This document shows positions 51,974 to 64,000 of a stretch of DNA of 64,000 nucleotides, in pieces. Origin of the DNA: Apostichopus japonicus. Its lineage: Eukaryota > Echinodermata > Holothuroidea > Aspidochirotida > Stichopodidae. The stretch is taken from NCBI RefSeq assembly GCF_037975245.1, contig NC_092567.1, forward strand, positions 21,552,376-21,616,375. The letters are read 5' to 3'. A model generated the notes under the pieces. That model was given only the letters and a program-made list of their open reading frames with translations. It was not told the origin of the DNA and did not search any database. Position 1 is the stretch's first letter; the number at the start of each line of letters is the position of its first letter. A program made the translations under genes and the position numbers.

Positions 51974-53512
51974 ATTAATTTGATTGGTTGGCGTCTCCAT
52001 TGGCAGAGTGCTCCATGTCCGGTGGACAGAGCGAAGAGTTGTCTGATGATCGCTCAATGTGTGAAACTCTATATATGATAGACTAAACATTTCATACCAT
52101 TTGCTCACTTGAAAACAATAGTTTTCCAATATTTATGAAACAAAAATAAGATTTGAAGCATTTAGAAAAAATACTTCTGTTGCTGAAATCATTTGACTTA
52201 AATCTTTATTCCTTTCTGCAATTTCACTTACTAATATGGCACTCGAGTAAAAAAGGATGGTTTCAAATGAAACAAGAAAAATTTTCCGCTCCAAATTTCA
52301 CAAAATTCACAAGATGTCAATTCCAATATGGTAAAGCAGAAATCCCACAAAAGCTACTTTACTGAACAAGTAATATCATTACTATCCTTTTTACATGCAG
52401 ATATAGCCAAAACCTGCACGAAGATCAAGATCCACTGAATCGAATCCGAGGAGTAAAACGCAACGACAAACCAAACGAAAATAATCTTTCCACAAGGTCA
52501 CTTTTACTAATTTACAACTGAAGTAAATTAAACTCATGCAGGAAGTCCTTTGTCCAGCATAATGTCATTATGCCCTTTTGCTCGACTAAACAATCCGCAG
52601 GAAATGATTACAATTTCCTTCGGCTGATAAAAGCATTGACAATGACACTATGTATATACATACTGACATTGTATTACTAAGTAGAACAATTACTAGTGAA
52701 AATGAAAGACATTATTAAGCTCTACACATTTGTGAAAAACTTGTTTCTTACTGTCTTTTATGGAACTTCCAAAATAAAATATATATATATCATTCTACAG
52801 AGAACAACCCTTGTGGAATAGAAGAGAAAAAAAAATGGCTGGCTTAATAACTAACTGGAATGTGTGTCTACTCCCAAAAACTGACCATGATATAAACTAT
52901 TTCTTTTTCATAAGAGCCTGTACTAGTGTACACATGCACTGCTGAAGTTTTTAGTGCACATTGCCAGTTGTTATTAGTTCCTAGGTCCACTGAGAGAATT
53001 TATAGTCTGCAAACACAATGAAAGCTTTTTGAAAGGATATATAATCAAGTTTATGACCTCATTTCTTGAAGTGGTTTACTGTTTACCATTGATGGATATA
53101 AGTCTGTGAATGGTGACAAATATTCACATCTGTTGAGGACTGACCAAAAATTATTCGCTTCCTTATAACCCTTGGAAGTCAACTATACAGGTATACTCCA
53201 AAGAATTTGACTGCTTTGACTGACTCTTAAAATAGTTCAAAAACCCCAACATGATCGACACAAATATATAAGGGATAAACCGGGCGCACACGTATCTGTT
53301 ATTGGATATACTGTATGCCGCCATGGGTGCGAAAATGAAGATTATCTTTAATAACTGGAAAATCAGCCCCCCTGGGGGCCCCCGCCTCCTGCCGGGGAAT
53401 AAATTGACATGACAATACAGCTCTGGTGGTAAGATCCAACTGTGATTTGCCAGCTTGTGTGATTAGCAACTCAGTGTGAACTGGGAATTTTAGGCATTAA
53501 TAGGGGAAGATA

Positions 53513-53880
53513 TTAAAGGCATTGAAGACTCGTCCCAAACCGTGTGCGGCCATCTGCAAAAGTTAACTTTCCGTTGCTAGCAAGTGACGTTTTGTTCGTT
53601 TCGCTACAAAATGCAGACAGTAATGAAAAGTGATACCTTGTTATCTTTAGCTGAACCTGAGATGTCCATCGCTGTATCGTTAGTACACTGTGCTGTGGGT
53701 ATTGACCGCAGCTGTATGTACTGACTGTACACTAGTGTCTAATTACCGACAGTAGCAAGCTGTGTGTGTATTTTCTGGGATCGATGGTGGTGTCTAACAC
53801 TTCTGTTACACCTCATTCGAAACTAGATCAGATTACCGGCATTAGACGTTTCTTTTTGTGCGAGTCTTCACACCCTTTAA
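53513..53880 (+). mobile_element. TTAA-MITE family 1, copy C
   Basis: Third full-length copy, 368 bp including both TTAA. Its left end matches copy A through TTAAAGGCATTGAAGACTCG. All three copies differ by scattered substitutions, so the family is not brand new. Confidence 0.93.
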
Positions 53881-54149
53881 GGAGAGATATATATATTGAA
53901 GAATCTTGACATGGTACAGCGATAATCAATCGAGGAATGCTTACAGGACTCTACAGAGTAGTGTGGGTACTGTAGTATAGTAAAGTAGAACAAAGTTTAC
54001 ACTGTCAGTGTAACTGGAAAATTTAAAATTTGATTTTGAGGAAAGATAATTCATTTCCACTGTACAATGGTTAACATTACTTGTACATGGAAGAGAGGTG
54101 ACCTATGTATGTTTGTTGAAAGATAGGTAGTAATTGAGGATGCTTTCAG

Positions 54150-54720
54150 GGGAATGAGACAACAGAGGGGGGGGGGAGGGGGGCAGGAAGAGCTGGAAGT
54201 GAGAAGAATAACAAAGAAGGGGAACTGGGAAGAAATGAAGGAGTATTGCTATGATAGAGTACGATAAGATAGAGGACGATGGTGCATGATGAGGTGATGG
54301 AAGGGTATGTAATTAAAGGGAGAAAGGAAGAGGAAGGAAAAATGGTAAGGGAATGTGAGATGGTGGGGAGAAGAGAATGGGAAGAGAAGGTGGAGGGGAA
54401 AGAAGGGGAGGGGAAGGGAAAGGCAGGAAAATGGTTCGGAAAAGTGAGAGGGGTGGAGAAGGTAAAGGAGGGGATGGGATGGGATGGGATGGGAAGAAGG
54501 CACAGATAAGGAAAGGGCAAAGGAAAGCGGAAAGGTGGGAAAAGGAGGGGCAGGGAAGGGAAGGAGATTAGGAAAGGAAAGGGGAAGAGAGGGATAGCAA
54601 GGAGGACAGTGTTCAAGGAAAGTGGACCATTTAAAAACAGAGGTAGGAAGGGAAGGGAAGGGTAGAAAGGATGAGGAAGAGTAGGAGGAAGGAAATGAGA
54701 GGAAAATGTAAAGAGAAGCT
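54150..54720. repeat. 570-base polypurine tract
   Basis: Nearly continuous A/G on the plus strand, including repeated GGGAT units at 54475-54495. Low-complexity frames of up to 219 codons on either strand arise from it and are not genes. Confidence 0.9.
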
Positions 54721-54957
54721 AGGAAGGGAGCTTTTTGAAGAGGATACGTATGGCGGATACAGATTGAAAGCAATAGGGGATTATAAGGGGTGTAATATAC
54801 TAAGCATGCATTATAACAGACAGGCCTGATAGAAGTACTACAAGTATCCAATGTATACCAATAAGGCATTTCCAATACGTGGTGACACAGGTATGCATGG
54901 CAGCACACTATATAGTTACAGCATAATTAGTGCTCATGATCCTCAACAGAACCAAGT

Positions 54958-55110
54958 TTGTTTGTTTTTTTGTTGTTTTTTTCCACTTTGCTAAATGCCC
55001 ATTTATGCTTCCTGGTCACTTCAATGAACCAACAAGTTTTTTTTTTCCCCACTGTGCTAAATGACCATATCAATCTACAAATGCTTCCTGGTCACTTCAA
55101 TTAACCAAAT
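54958..55110. repeat. Tandem duplication, 66-base offset
   Basis: TTTCCAC-TTGCTAAATG and ATGCTTCCTGGTCACTTCAA each occur twice; the copies are diverged, and the second carries a small extra insert. Confidence 0.8.
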
Positions 55111-55618
55111 ATATAAGAGATGACATCCGTCTGACCAAGCAATAAAGACACTCGTTTATACTTCCTTTACAGAAACTTCCCTATTTTCCTTTGAATTATT
55201 TCAGATCTTCTGACCTTTACCCCGTTATTATAGAAATTAAAAACAAATTTTCACAGCCACTTTGTGAAACTAGAAAAAATGCTGCTACTTCCCACAAGAG
55301 GTAAATTAACGGAAAATTTTCGGTAAGACTTGTTAAGGTAGGTTTCATGGTTGAGTTTCTTTCTCCTTTAACTTTTATATGGAGAGTTTATTACTATTTA
55401 TCTGATATGAAAATTATGTTTTACTAAATAGAAAGTGAACTGAAAAAAAAGGCCTCAAGGGTGGTATTCAATTTTCATTTCTGTATACCAATGTTAATGA
55501 CACCACTGTGATGGCTATAGCCATGGAAATGGGATGCAACATAATATTCAAAGCTTTCGAACATACTGTAGTTCTTTTATGCATACTCAGACGTCATTTG
55601 AGATATGCAGATATAGAC

Positions 55619-55625
55619 ATATATA

Positions 55626-55663
<38 letters not shown>
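55619..55663. repeat. (TA)n microsatellite
   Basis: About 40 bases of TA preceded by two ATATAGACAT units. Confidence 0.95.
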
Positions 55664-55665
<2 letters not shown>

Positions 55666-55934
55666 CCTTTAAAGGATCACCATTCTTTGATACTCTACAA
55701 TTTTTATGAGTAGCACCTGGAGAATCTTTCAGGTAAATAATCAACTTTGATGCTATCACTTATAAAAGAGCAAACATGCAAACTGGAGAGGCTATCATTT
55801 GCCAACAACTGAACAAATTTAGCAAGTGCTTGACATTTGGGTCCAATGTGTTGTCAAGTACACACGAAATATCAATTACCGAGGGAATGACGTTATCGTG
55901 TGATGAGACCGTTGGTGCTAATAACAGTTCAAAT

Positions 55935-56235
55935 CAGGGGCGTAGCGAAGGCTTTTTTGTTGGGGGGTGTGGAGAATTTGATTTGCCGACGGATCTGGAA
56001 GTGGTGACTGAAATGGGAGAGGGGTCTAAGGGGAAGTGGTGTCCCCCTCCCCTTTGGAAAATTTTTAGTTTTGAAACGTCCTTAGATGCAATCTGGTGCA
56101 TATTTTAAGTCAAATTTGGCACGGAAGGAGCTCCCGTTCTCCTTTTCTCTATTCAGCTTTCCTTCTTTCATCCCCTTCCGCTCTCTTCACCTTTTCTCCT
56201 TTTGCCGACAGATCCCCCCGCTCGATACGCCCCTG
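55935..56235. mobile_element. hAT-type MITE, 301 bp
   Basis: The ends are CAGGGGCGTAGCG and the complement of CGATACGCCCCTG. Perfect 8-base duplications GTTCAAAT lie at 55927-55934 and 56236-56243. Confidence 0.93.
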
Positions 56236-57317
56236 GTTCAAATACTTCCATGTAATTGATTTTAGGTGTTGGATGTAATGGGTAATAAGTGTAGGGTTTC
56301 AAACATTGTTTTTCTCTTTATATTTCTCTTTCTCTCTCTCTCTCTTCTTATCTATCATTTTAAATTCAAGCTGAAAGAAAGTATTAAGAAAGGATATTAG
56401 TGGTCAAAAGTTCTCCTTTTTATTATTTTTTGTTTCATGTTTTGTTGTTCTCTTTTTTTGGTGACACATGCCAGTTCAAAAAAGGAAAAGCAATTTTTGC
56501 CTCCTCCCCCCCCCCCTAAAAAAAAGAATTAGTTAAGAAAAACATTGTTGAATCAAACACAGACTCCAAAGAATCACAAAATGCGTAGATAGGAACCAGA
56601 TATCGTCCCAACAAGAGGAATACTTTAGCACTGATCTACACGTGTGCCCTAAAACTAATAGGCTGCCAAAGAAGGAAGATCAATATAGGGATAGTGTACC
56701 ATGTGCCAACAGCTTAATTAATCTGCCAGATAGTAATTGCTGGCAATTAAGGAAACACATATTTAAATAGGAGGTCAGGAGGAGTGGAACAGACGTAATA
56801 GTTCATAATAAAGTGTTCTTTAATATCCACCACTTAAATTTAATTCAGTTGAAATAAGTCAGTGTGTTATGCAAACACTCTACGATGTCTACATTAATTA
56901 AAGCCTGTTCATATCGTCAGAAACACAAACGAGGGTAAACCTCGATTTAATGTTATGTTTATCACATTAGTGGCTGACTTTAAGGTGGACGTACAAGATG
57001 CCACAATGTGCCATCCTTTCTATTATTCCGTTTGTTCATAAATGAGGAGATGGAAAAACCAAATTCGATACAACTAGCAAAACTTTTTCGCAATGAACTT
57101 GCATGCGGTCCATATTTAATAGTGCAACAGGTCGCCAATTCTTTTATAAAAACACGCCAAACTTTAGGAGGTTTCGGATTACACAAAACACAAACTCCAG
57201 CTGCAAAATCTGAAAGATATATAACCAACTTTGTTCAAATGCATCATTAAAGGAGTAAGAATGCTTAAATTAGTTTCTTACTCCCTCCGCTCCCCCCCCC
57301 CCCTCCACCCACCACAG

Positions 57318-57620
57318 TACCGGTGCTGTGGCCAAGTGGATATAGGTGATGCCATTTGAAGCAATCAGGCATTATGCAATGGGAAGGTTCCGAGTTTGAT
57401 ACCCGGCTTGGTCATGGTAAGGTGGGTTTTACATCCAAGAGCAATCTACGGTTTTATTTATAAAATAAAAAGAATCCAAATTTGAGTTACAAATGTTGAA
57501 CTGGAAGCCACCCAACGTGTAAGTTGTACTCAATAAGCCCTTGTGGGTTTTTCAACAATTGTGGTCGCTTAAGTGTCGAAAAAATAACTGCCGATAATTA
57601 TTATTAATTATTCCCAGCAT
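57318..57620 (+). mobile_element. tRNA-derived SINE type D
   Basis: The head GTGCTGTGGCCAAGTGGATA has an A-box-like TGGCCAAGTGG, and the B-box-like GTTTGATACCC lies about 80 bases on. This resembles a Leu/Ser-type tRNA with a long variable arm. The body ends in an ATT-rich tail near 57595-57612. Boundaries are approximate. Confidence 0.6.
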
Positions 57621-59266
57621 TAAATTTTAAGTATTTCTTTTACACATATATGTGTAATGTACAGTAGTTATTTTCCCCTATGAATTATCCACCTTTGTGT
57701 TTTCTTTTGAAAAAATGAACTAACTCAGCTTCTATTGTAAATAAACATTATTAATGCTTTATTGATTTCCCAGAAAATTTGTTACAAAAGAATTCAAATA
57801 TTTTGAATATCACATAAGGTATAACAAAATTATAACATCATCCTCGATTTTGAGACAAAACGTTCTGTTCAAATCGACTGTTTGTAGGAAAGACTAGTTA
57901 ATGAGACCAGGAAATTCACCTCATTTAATATTCCACCTACCTTGAGGATATCATGCATACAGAATACAAGAGATATATATATCTTTAACTACTCTCATGA
58001 GAATATCAATCAATAGGTGACTTTTTAATTCCGATATTTTTGCTAGATTACGAAAAATTTCAATTTTTACTCTGTAGTCAGTCTAGAAAAGATGCATCCA
58101 CCAAAAGCAGAAGATAGAAAATTCTAGAGCAGAAGATGGGATGTAACCCTGTAAAGAATTTACTGGTTAACTGTCTCATTATAAAAAGCATCAACCGCTT
58201 AAATTGAACAGGTTAACCATGCCATGTAGATGGGGGGGGGGGGTGTGGGACATTCATTTGATATTTTAAATGACAGGGCCTGAGCTAAGTGATTTGGCTC
58301 TCTTTTTTTGTAATGCTTTGATTTCCAGCATGGCCCCTTCTAACTCCCCTCATGTTCCCCACCCTCCCTGCCCCTCCCCTCCCTCTTCCCTCCCCTCCTG
58401 CTCTCCGAATGCCCATCTTGCAATATCATGCAACATCCATTGTCATTTTACATGAACTGCGGCTTCTAATTATATACATGTTGTTCAGTTTTCCATATGT
58501 TCATTTTACCAATTGACCTGAATATAGCTGTCCATCCTCTTTGTAGGCCTACATCCAATTTTCTCTTTCATATTTTCTTTTTTTCTTCGTAAGCAGGTCA
58601 GTTTGTCTTAGAATTTCCAACTGACAGATATATAAACACAAGCTTCCTACTCTTTATTTCATATTTTTCCCCATTATTTTATTTTTTACATGTCACTTTT
58701 TGTTAGTCCAGTACTTTCAGCATTTTTTTGGGTGGTGGGGGGGGGAGATGAGAGGGGGTCTTTTTTTAAATCAATACTCATTCAAGTTGATATGTAATAT
58801 TATATGATAATACTGTTGGATGATGTCAGATGATGATACCTATTAGCTGCCAATAATTTGTTTTGTATCTGGAATGTTTACCCCTGTTTTTGGATCATCT
58901 GACAAAACAAAAGAGTCATATATTTAATTAATTCCAGCTAATAAAGTTAGAAGGTCTGATGCTTTGATCCTAGCAGGATCTTCTTTCAACAGGATCAAAA
59001 CGTCAGGTTTTACACTCACTTTATAACATTTACTTTATAAACTGCTTTTAAATTTGCAGTATTTTGAAGTTTGTGACCATGCTTTATCTCTCTAAAAATT
59101 GCAACCACATTAGAAAGAAACTTTCATGGGTTTTGTTTCTTTCTCCCAATATTGCACTAAGAATACAACAAGTGTAACCGAATACAAACAAAATCTGTAA
59201 AGCAATTTCTGCAAAGCTTAGATTATATAATTTATTCTCCGAAAACAAAAACACGTAATCACTTAC

Positions 59267-59310
59267 CTTAAAGGAACGTACAACTCAGGATTTGGTTCTA
59301 AGGAATCCAT
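59267..59310 (-). CDS. TP53I11: TP53I11 coding exon 1 (start codon exon)
   Basis: On the minus strand an ATG at 59310-59308 opens MDSLEPNPELYVPL and runs into a strong donor, AAG|gtaagt, at 59266. The exon ends in phase 2. Joined to exon 2 the split codon becomes AGA (Arg), giving PLRKQSS, which aligns with the N-terminal region of vertebrate TP53I11 as I remember it. The length before the SRLKTRK block is similar to the vertebrate protein. A second in-frame ATG lies 20 codons upstream at 59370-59368 with no stop in between, so a longer N-terminus is possible. I prefer the downstream ATG for family length and its AAATATGG context. The true 5' end of this exon, in the UTR, was not determined. 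Confidence 0.8.
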
Positions 59311-59370
59311 ATTTTTTTCCAATTTTCCACACTCCGTAAAATGTTCTAAAGTCAGCCGTTTATTTATCAT

Positions 59371-61700
59371 AGATTTCCACAGTTTTTCCTCTCTTTTCCC
59401 TTTCCTCCTTTGCCTCGACCAAAAGGAAAAACTGTTGCTAAAAATTTTCTACTCGAAGGAGAAGAGAATCGCTGACAGTACTGATTTGCCTCAGAGATTC
59501 TCCTATGTCATTTAACTTGCAAATTTTTCTTGCTATAAGGATTCTAAACAGTACATTCCTTTTAATTCCTTCAAAATCGGGGCAAAAGTAAAAAAAAAAA
59601 ATGAACGCCGGGGGAATTTGTTGAATTAATTCTTGTTGGCACACAGAAAATCTCATCACAGCGCAGTTTTGTGAACTGATCGTTTGAAAAGAGAGAATGT
59701 TGTTTCTCAACTTAACTCTGTCCCTCTCTCTATCTCTCTATCTCATCTGCCTTCAGGGGTCGCTCTTTGAAGATGTTATGCTGCTCTAAAGATCTTTCGG
59801 CTACAAGGGAATGGCATCTTCAATTATCGACGGTAACTAAACTATTCTGCTTGCGGTGTTAAGTAAAGGATTAAGGGATCACAAGTTGTTTCATACACCT
59901 GTGCGGTAGAATATCTTAACAATCAAAGCAGAATTTTCGAAAACACAGAAGGTCTGTCTGTTTCTATCCGCCGGCTGTGGCTTCAAATCTCAAAGTTGAA
60001 GGAAATACCTGATTTCGAGTTTTGATTCCTGGATATATCAAAATTCATCTATGATCATCGACTCCGAAAAATAATCAGTCGCTGAAAGATATACCAAAAC
60101 ACAACTCTTTCCAAAAATAACTTCGAGTTCAGAAAAAAAGATGAAAGAATTAATAGCCATCGGGTGAATAGGGCATTTCATCAAGAAAGATGCGGGTCTG
60201 GAGATGAAAACTCGTCGTAAAGGTTACAACAAGATGAAGGTGAATGTAAGTCACTCCGAACAATGAAGTCAGCTGTCATCCAGATCTGCAAAGTGATCTG
60301 TGGTGTTGAAACATGTGAAGTTGCTACTATAGGTCTCTGTAGAGAGCTTTGTTTAGAGCTGCCCCCAAACATTTTCTCGATTGGGTGTTTAAGAACGATG
60401 ATACTTACCTGTCTCCAAACAACATATGCACTAAAACTGAAACTCTAATGAACCGATAACCTGCCCACATTGGTAACTTAATCGTTAAGCACGTACTGCA
60501 TGGCCCAGGGGCACATATACCTTTATTGTACTGAGGGAGGGAAGAAGGGTAGGGAGGGGGGGGGTTAAGTCTTCAATTCATCCTGCTCATTTCCTACTTG
60601 TCCCGTCCCATTTGAGAAAGTTTTTGGTAAAATTGAGGAATGTAATATGGTGCCATATTGTGCAACTCATTTGAAACAATGTTTTTGCCTGCATAGGTTG
60701 TACCACATACATGTTACATATTAATATACTGTAGACTACAGAATTTTTGCAATATTCTCTCTGCCAATGGGGAAGGCTTAGGACGCCATCCCCCTCCTCC
60801 CCACACTCACAAGTTTTGTACTGGGGATATAGGGGAATAATACATGGTTCCTGCAGTGACTGCATCGCCAATGACTCACTTCCCGGTCAAAATCCATTTC
60901 CTCTTCCTGATTCTATATCTACCATTCTGAAAGGAAACTCGCACCTGTTACTTTTGTTCTAATTTGTCAGTATTAATTGGATCTAGGGGATTCCTATCAA
61001 AGTTTTCATCACCTTTAACAAGCACTTGCTTTAATATCCCATTGAATTTAGGGAGGTTAATTAACGCAGATAATTGGAGTGCTATATAGGGTGTTTGCAG
61101 AGAGGTATTGTACAGAGACTGAGTGACGAAATGACCAAATGAATGGACAGTGTCCGCAGGCGGGTTTCCAGTTTCAGGGTCTTCTAAATTACTGATTTAG
61201 CACAGCCAAGACAGAATTAATACACTACAAGAGAATCTTAATACAACCAGGGATAACGGACCACACTCCACAGGAATGGTGACATGGTCCCCTGTTTTTG
61301 TGAAAAACTTCTAAAGTACCCCCGTTCATAAATTAGAAGTACTTATAAGGTGCCCTGTTGTTGAAACATTATAGGCCAAAAAATGTCACGTGTTCATTCG
61401 ATGAAGAACATTGACAGTCTGGATTTTGTGGTACCAAATACCCAGAATTAGATGCATTATGTTGGTAAGTTTTATGGTAATCTTTGTGGTCTGTCCCTTC
61501 AATTAAACTTGACATGTCCCACTGCTTTTCAAAGTTTGGGTGCCCCCTCCTTCCCTCCCATCCTATACCCTCTCTTACAGCTCCTAGAAAATGAGTCATG
61601 ACAAAAAATAACTTTTGTTTTACACAAATTGAAGACATACTGCAGTCTTTGATTATTTGGCCACTGCTCTGTTATTGGTAGTTGTTCAGTCAATGAATTT
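59371..61700. other. 5' flank of TP53I11
   Basis: This is the sequence upstream of the start-codon exon. The first part is A-rich on the coding strand and could be 5' UTR. There is a donor-like site at 60408-60401. I see no TATA box that I would call with confidence. Confidence 0.4.
60409..60480 (-). other. Possible 5' noncoding exon of TP53I11
   Basis: On the minus strand GGAGACAG|gtaagtat at 60409/60408 is a near-perfect donor. A plausible acceptor for the coding exon, ...tttttagcaacag, lies near 59430. Together they would make a UTR intron of about 1 kb. The left (3') exon edge is the donor; the right (5') edge is a guess. Confidence 0.3.
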
Positions 61701-61705
61701 TTGCA

Positions 61706-62283
61706 TTAAAGGATTGGTTCAGTTGTCATACATGTTTATGTTATATGAAAGAGGACAATAAAAGAAACACAGTGGTGAAAAAACTGTTCAAATATCTTTT
61801 TCAGTTAAAGAGATATTCAAGTGTAAAGTTTTATCAGATTGTGTAGAAACTGCTGAAATCTGACTAGCTGTGATGTCACATCCTCACATTCCTGAAAAGT
61901 CTTTGTTGTTTTCTCTAAATAATTTGTGAGATCTCATGACTTTCAACCAGAAGATATGTCAGGAGATCTCATATTTGTCAAAGGAAGTATCTGAGATTAA
62001 ACATCTGAAGAATTTTTGATTATATTATTTTCAAATGTGTTAAAAAATGTAAATAATTTTTAAAGAAATATATTCACAAATGTTAAAGAAGTGAGGATGT
62101 GACGTCACACCCTCACAGTAAGTCTTTCTACAGCAGTCGTTTTCAAAGAAATTTGGATATCTTCAAAGTGTCATATCTCCTTAGCAGAGAATGCTATCAT
62201 GGTAGTTTCTTCAGTGTTCTTTTTGTCTTTTTGTGCTCTTTCATACAAAATAGACATGTCAAACACCTGAACCAATCCTTTAA
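61706..62283. mobile_element. TTAA-MITE family 3
   Basis: The ends are TTAAAGGATTGGTTCAGTTG and the complement of CACCTGAACCAATCCTTTAA, bounded by TTAA. Inside are two facing copies of a TGTGACGTCACA-like sequence with CCTCAC next to them, near 61870 and 62090. 578 bp including both TTAA; no frame. Confidence 0.85.
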
Positions 62284-63904
62284 CAATGGAAACTGGCAAC
62301 TTACTAACCACCCTATAAAGAGCTGTGGGTAATGTATCCTTTCTTAAAACAGAGGAGATTTACAAAATGGACAGCTCCCTGACTTGACTTTTTTAAACTA
62401 AGATATCTAGCTCCAAAATGAAAAAAAAATATTTCGTAGCTGTTTGGGGGGAGGGGGGGGGAGTCTTTCATCACAAACTGATCTCGGTCATATTTAATAT
62501 AAATAATACATATAAAAATATAAAGAATAAAAGAAACTTCAGCAATATTTGTGCCACAAAACAGATTAGCAGTGGCAGGAAAGGAGAGATCAATCTAGAC
62601 ATAACTATTCACCCCTTTGGTAAAACACAAAAGTCCTCTGTACACAATTTTTTGGGAAAATTTGCCTTGGTGACCTTACAGTATTTGAAGCTGAAAAATT
62701 GCCATGCATGTGCTATTTCTATTACACTTGACCTGAAAAAGTTGCCTTTTTCCTATCAATCCTTAACTCGAGCCTTGCTCGAGTTCTACACACAAACCAT
62801 GACAGCTTTCAAGTAATTTTGTTAAAAGAAGCAATTTGATTTTTTTTTTTTTATAACATCTGAACTGTAATTACTTTGAAACATCAACACAGACCTAAAA
62901 CTGACATTCAATTTGCTGATGGGTTCTCACTGGCAGGTGTTTTCATTTTTTTTTTTTGTGGTTTTCTAAATCAAGATCTGCTGCATATGATCAAGTATAA
63001 CACCTATCACAATTGCTTCTTCATACTTTTCCTCCCTGAGATATCTATGTCACAGAATGAACCAGTTTTATAATTCGCTTCTATCAAAGTACCACAACTG
63101 ATATTATGAAGATTCGACTGTATGATTACAAGGTCTGATAAAGAAATATCCTACGAAAAAAGAACAACCGTGAAGTTAGTCCCGAGAGCGAGTAAAGTTG
63201 TGCATGACCAGCGTAATCACATGTACCCCCTGGTCTCAAAAGAATTAAGTAAAAGATGATGGCTCTTACGATATTTTTACGATCTACAGACCTCAATCCA
63301 GTTTCGAAATTCCAAAAGGACAAACACGTATATCGAATGTCAGATGCCTCCGAATAAACTTGCAAGCAAAATATTCCTTTACACCTTCGAGTGATTCTTG
63401 ATCATATTCCATGCAAAAAAAAGGGGGGGGGGGGAGAAGAAGGAAAAAAACGGCTCACAGGTAGAAAAGCTCCCGGTATGATGATCCACATAGATTAAGA
63501 TCCAATACCTTTTGATGCAGACAGACAAGTGACAATCACTGACGTCTTCCTCCTTACCGACTCTCGAAATAGATGGCTAATGCTCAAGAATCAATAATGG
63601 ATGAAGGAAGCATTATCATCGTGTCAAGTAGGTTTTCATCCTGATGACAGGTCTGCAGGGAGATCAGCTAGGAACCTTAAAGCAGTTTGGTCGTGGATGT
63701 ATTCCCCAATCAAAAACGTTCGAAAATCAGGAAAAATGAAACGTTTTAATAGACAAGAAGCAGTTCAAACGTGCAGGACGTTGAACAGATGAAATGGAAT
63801 TACAAAAACAACGATAATACTATACGAAGTGATTGAAATCTTAAGTTTTATTAAGAGCAATGAGAGAGCGATACTTGCGCAAAAGGCTGGCAATTACGGA
63901 AGGG

Positions 63905-64000
63905 AGATGGCCACACTCACATACAGACAATTGCCAGATGCTAGAGCGAGGTTAATACGGTAATGCATAGGTTATATGAGGTGAGGGAGTACGCGCTGTG
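63905..64000 (+). repeat. Dispersed repeat running off the window
   Basis: Inverted partner of 46163-46258; the repeat may continue beyond 64000. Confidence 0.9.

Noticed and set aside
54146-54908. Open frames of 156 and 219 codons on the minus strand
   Set aside because: They are Pro/Phe/Ser low-complexity translations of the polypurine tract with no codon or splice evidence.
56980-57250. Overlapping 80-codon frames on both strands
   Set aside because: No recognisable family on either strand and no exon boundaries; possible transposon relic, not supportable.
62418-62816. 132-codon frame on the plus strand
   Set aside because: No recognisable motif; Gly stretch comes from a G-run; length is within chance expectation.

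Overview
The window looks like AT-rich animal (metazoan) nuclear DNA. It has no bacterial-style operons. The coding sequence that can be recognised lies in short exons with GT-AG boundaries and matching phases, inside long repeat-filled introns. My best guess is a marine invertebrate deuterostome, possibly an echinoderm such as a sea cucumber, because of the mix of tRNA-derived SINEs, CR1/L2-like LINE tails and abundant hAT-type MITEs. That guess is weak.

Two genes are visible, and they converge tail to tail near 1.5-2.4 kb. On the + strand, three phase-compatible exons (289-362, 899-992, 1109-1251) form the 3' end of a gene I could not identify, followed by an AATAAA at 1525. On the - strand, seven phase-compatible coding exons (59310 down to 2415) encode a protein of about 209 residues that I recognise as TP53I11 (tumour protein p53-inducible protein 11), a small four-pass membrane protein. 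Its first intron (13567-59266, 45.7 kb) makes up most of the window.

The introns are crowded with transposable elements. Eight hAT-type nonautonomous elements have CAG...CTG-like termini and 8-bp target duplications, one of them nested inside another. Three TTAA-flanked MITE families are present with three, two and one copies. Four kinds of tRNA-derived SINE occur. Two 5'-truncated LINE ends lie side by side, one of them split by a SINE. There are also dispersed repeats of unknown type, long (TA)n tracts, purine/pyrimidine-rich tracts, diverged minisatellites and one perfect 64-bp palindrome.

From 59.4 kb to the right edge lies the 5' flank of TP53I11, with a possible noncoding exon ending at 60409, a TTAA-MITE, and an inverted dispersed repeat that runs off the window. 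No rRNA, functional tRNA, CRISPR or other compact gene system was seen, and I found no convincing undescribed multi-gene system.
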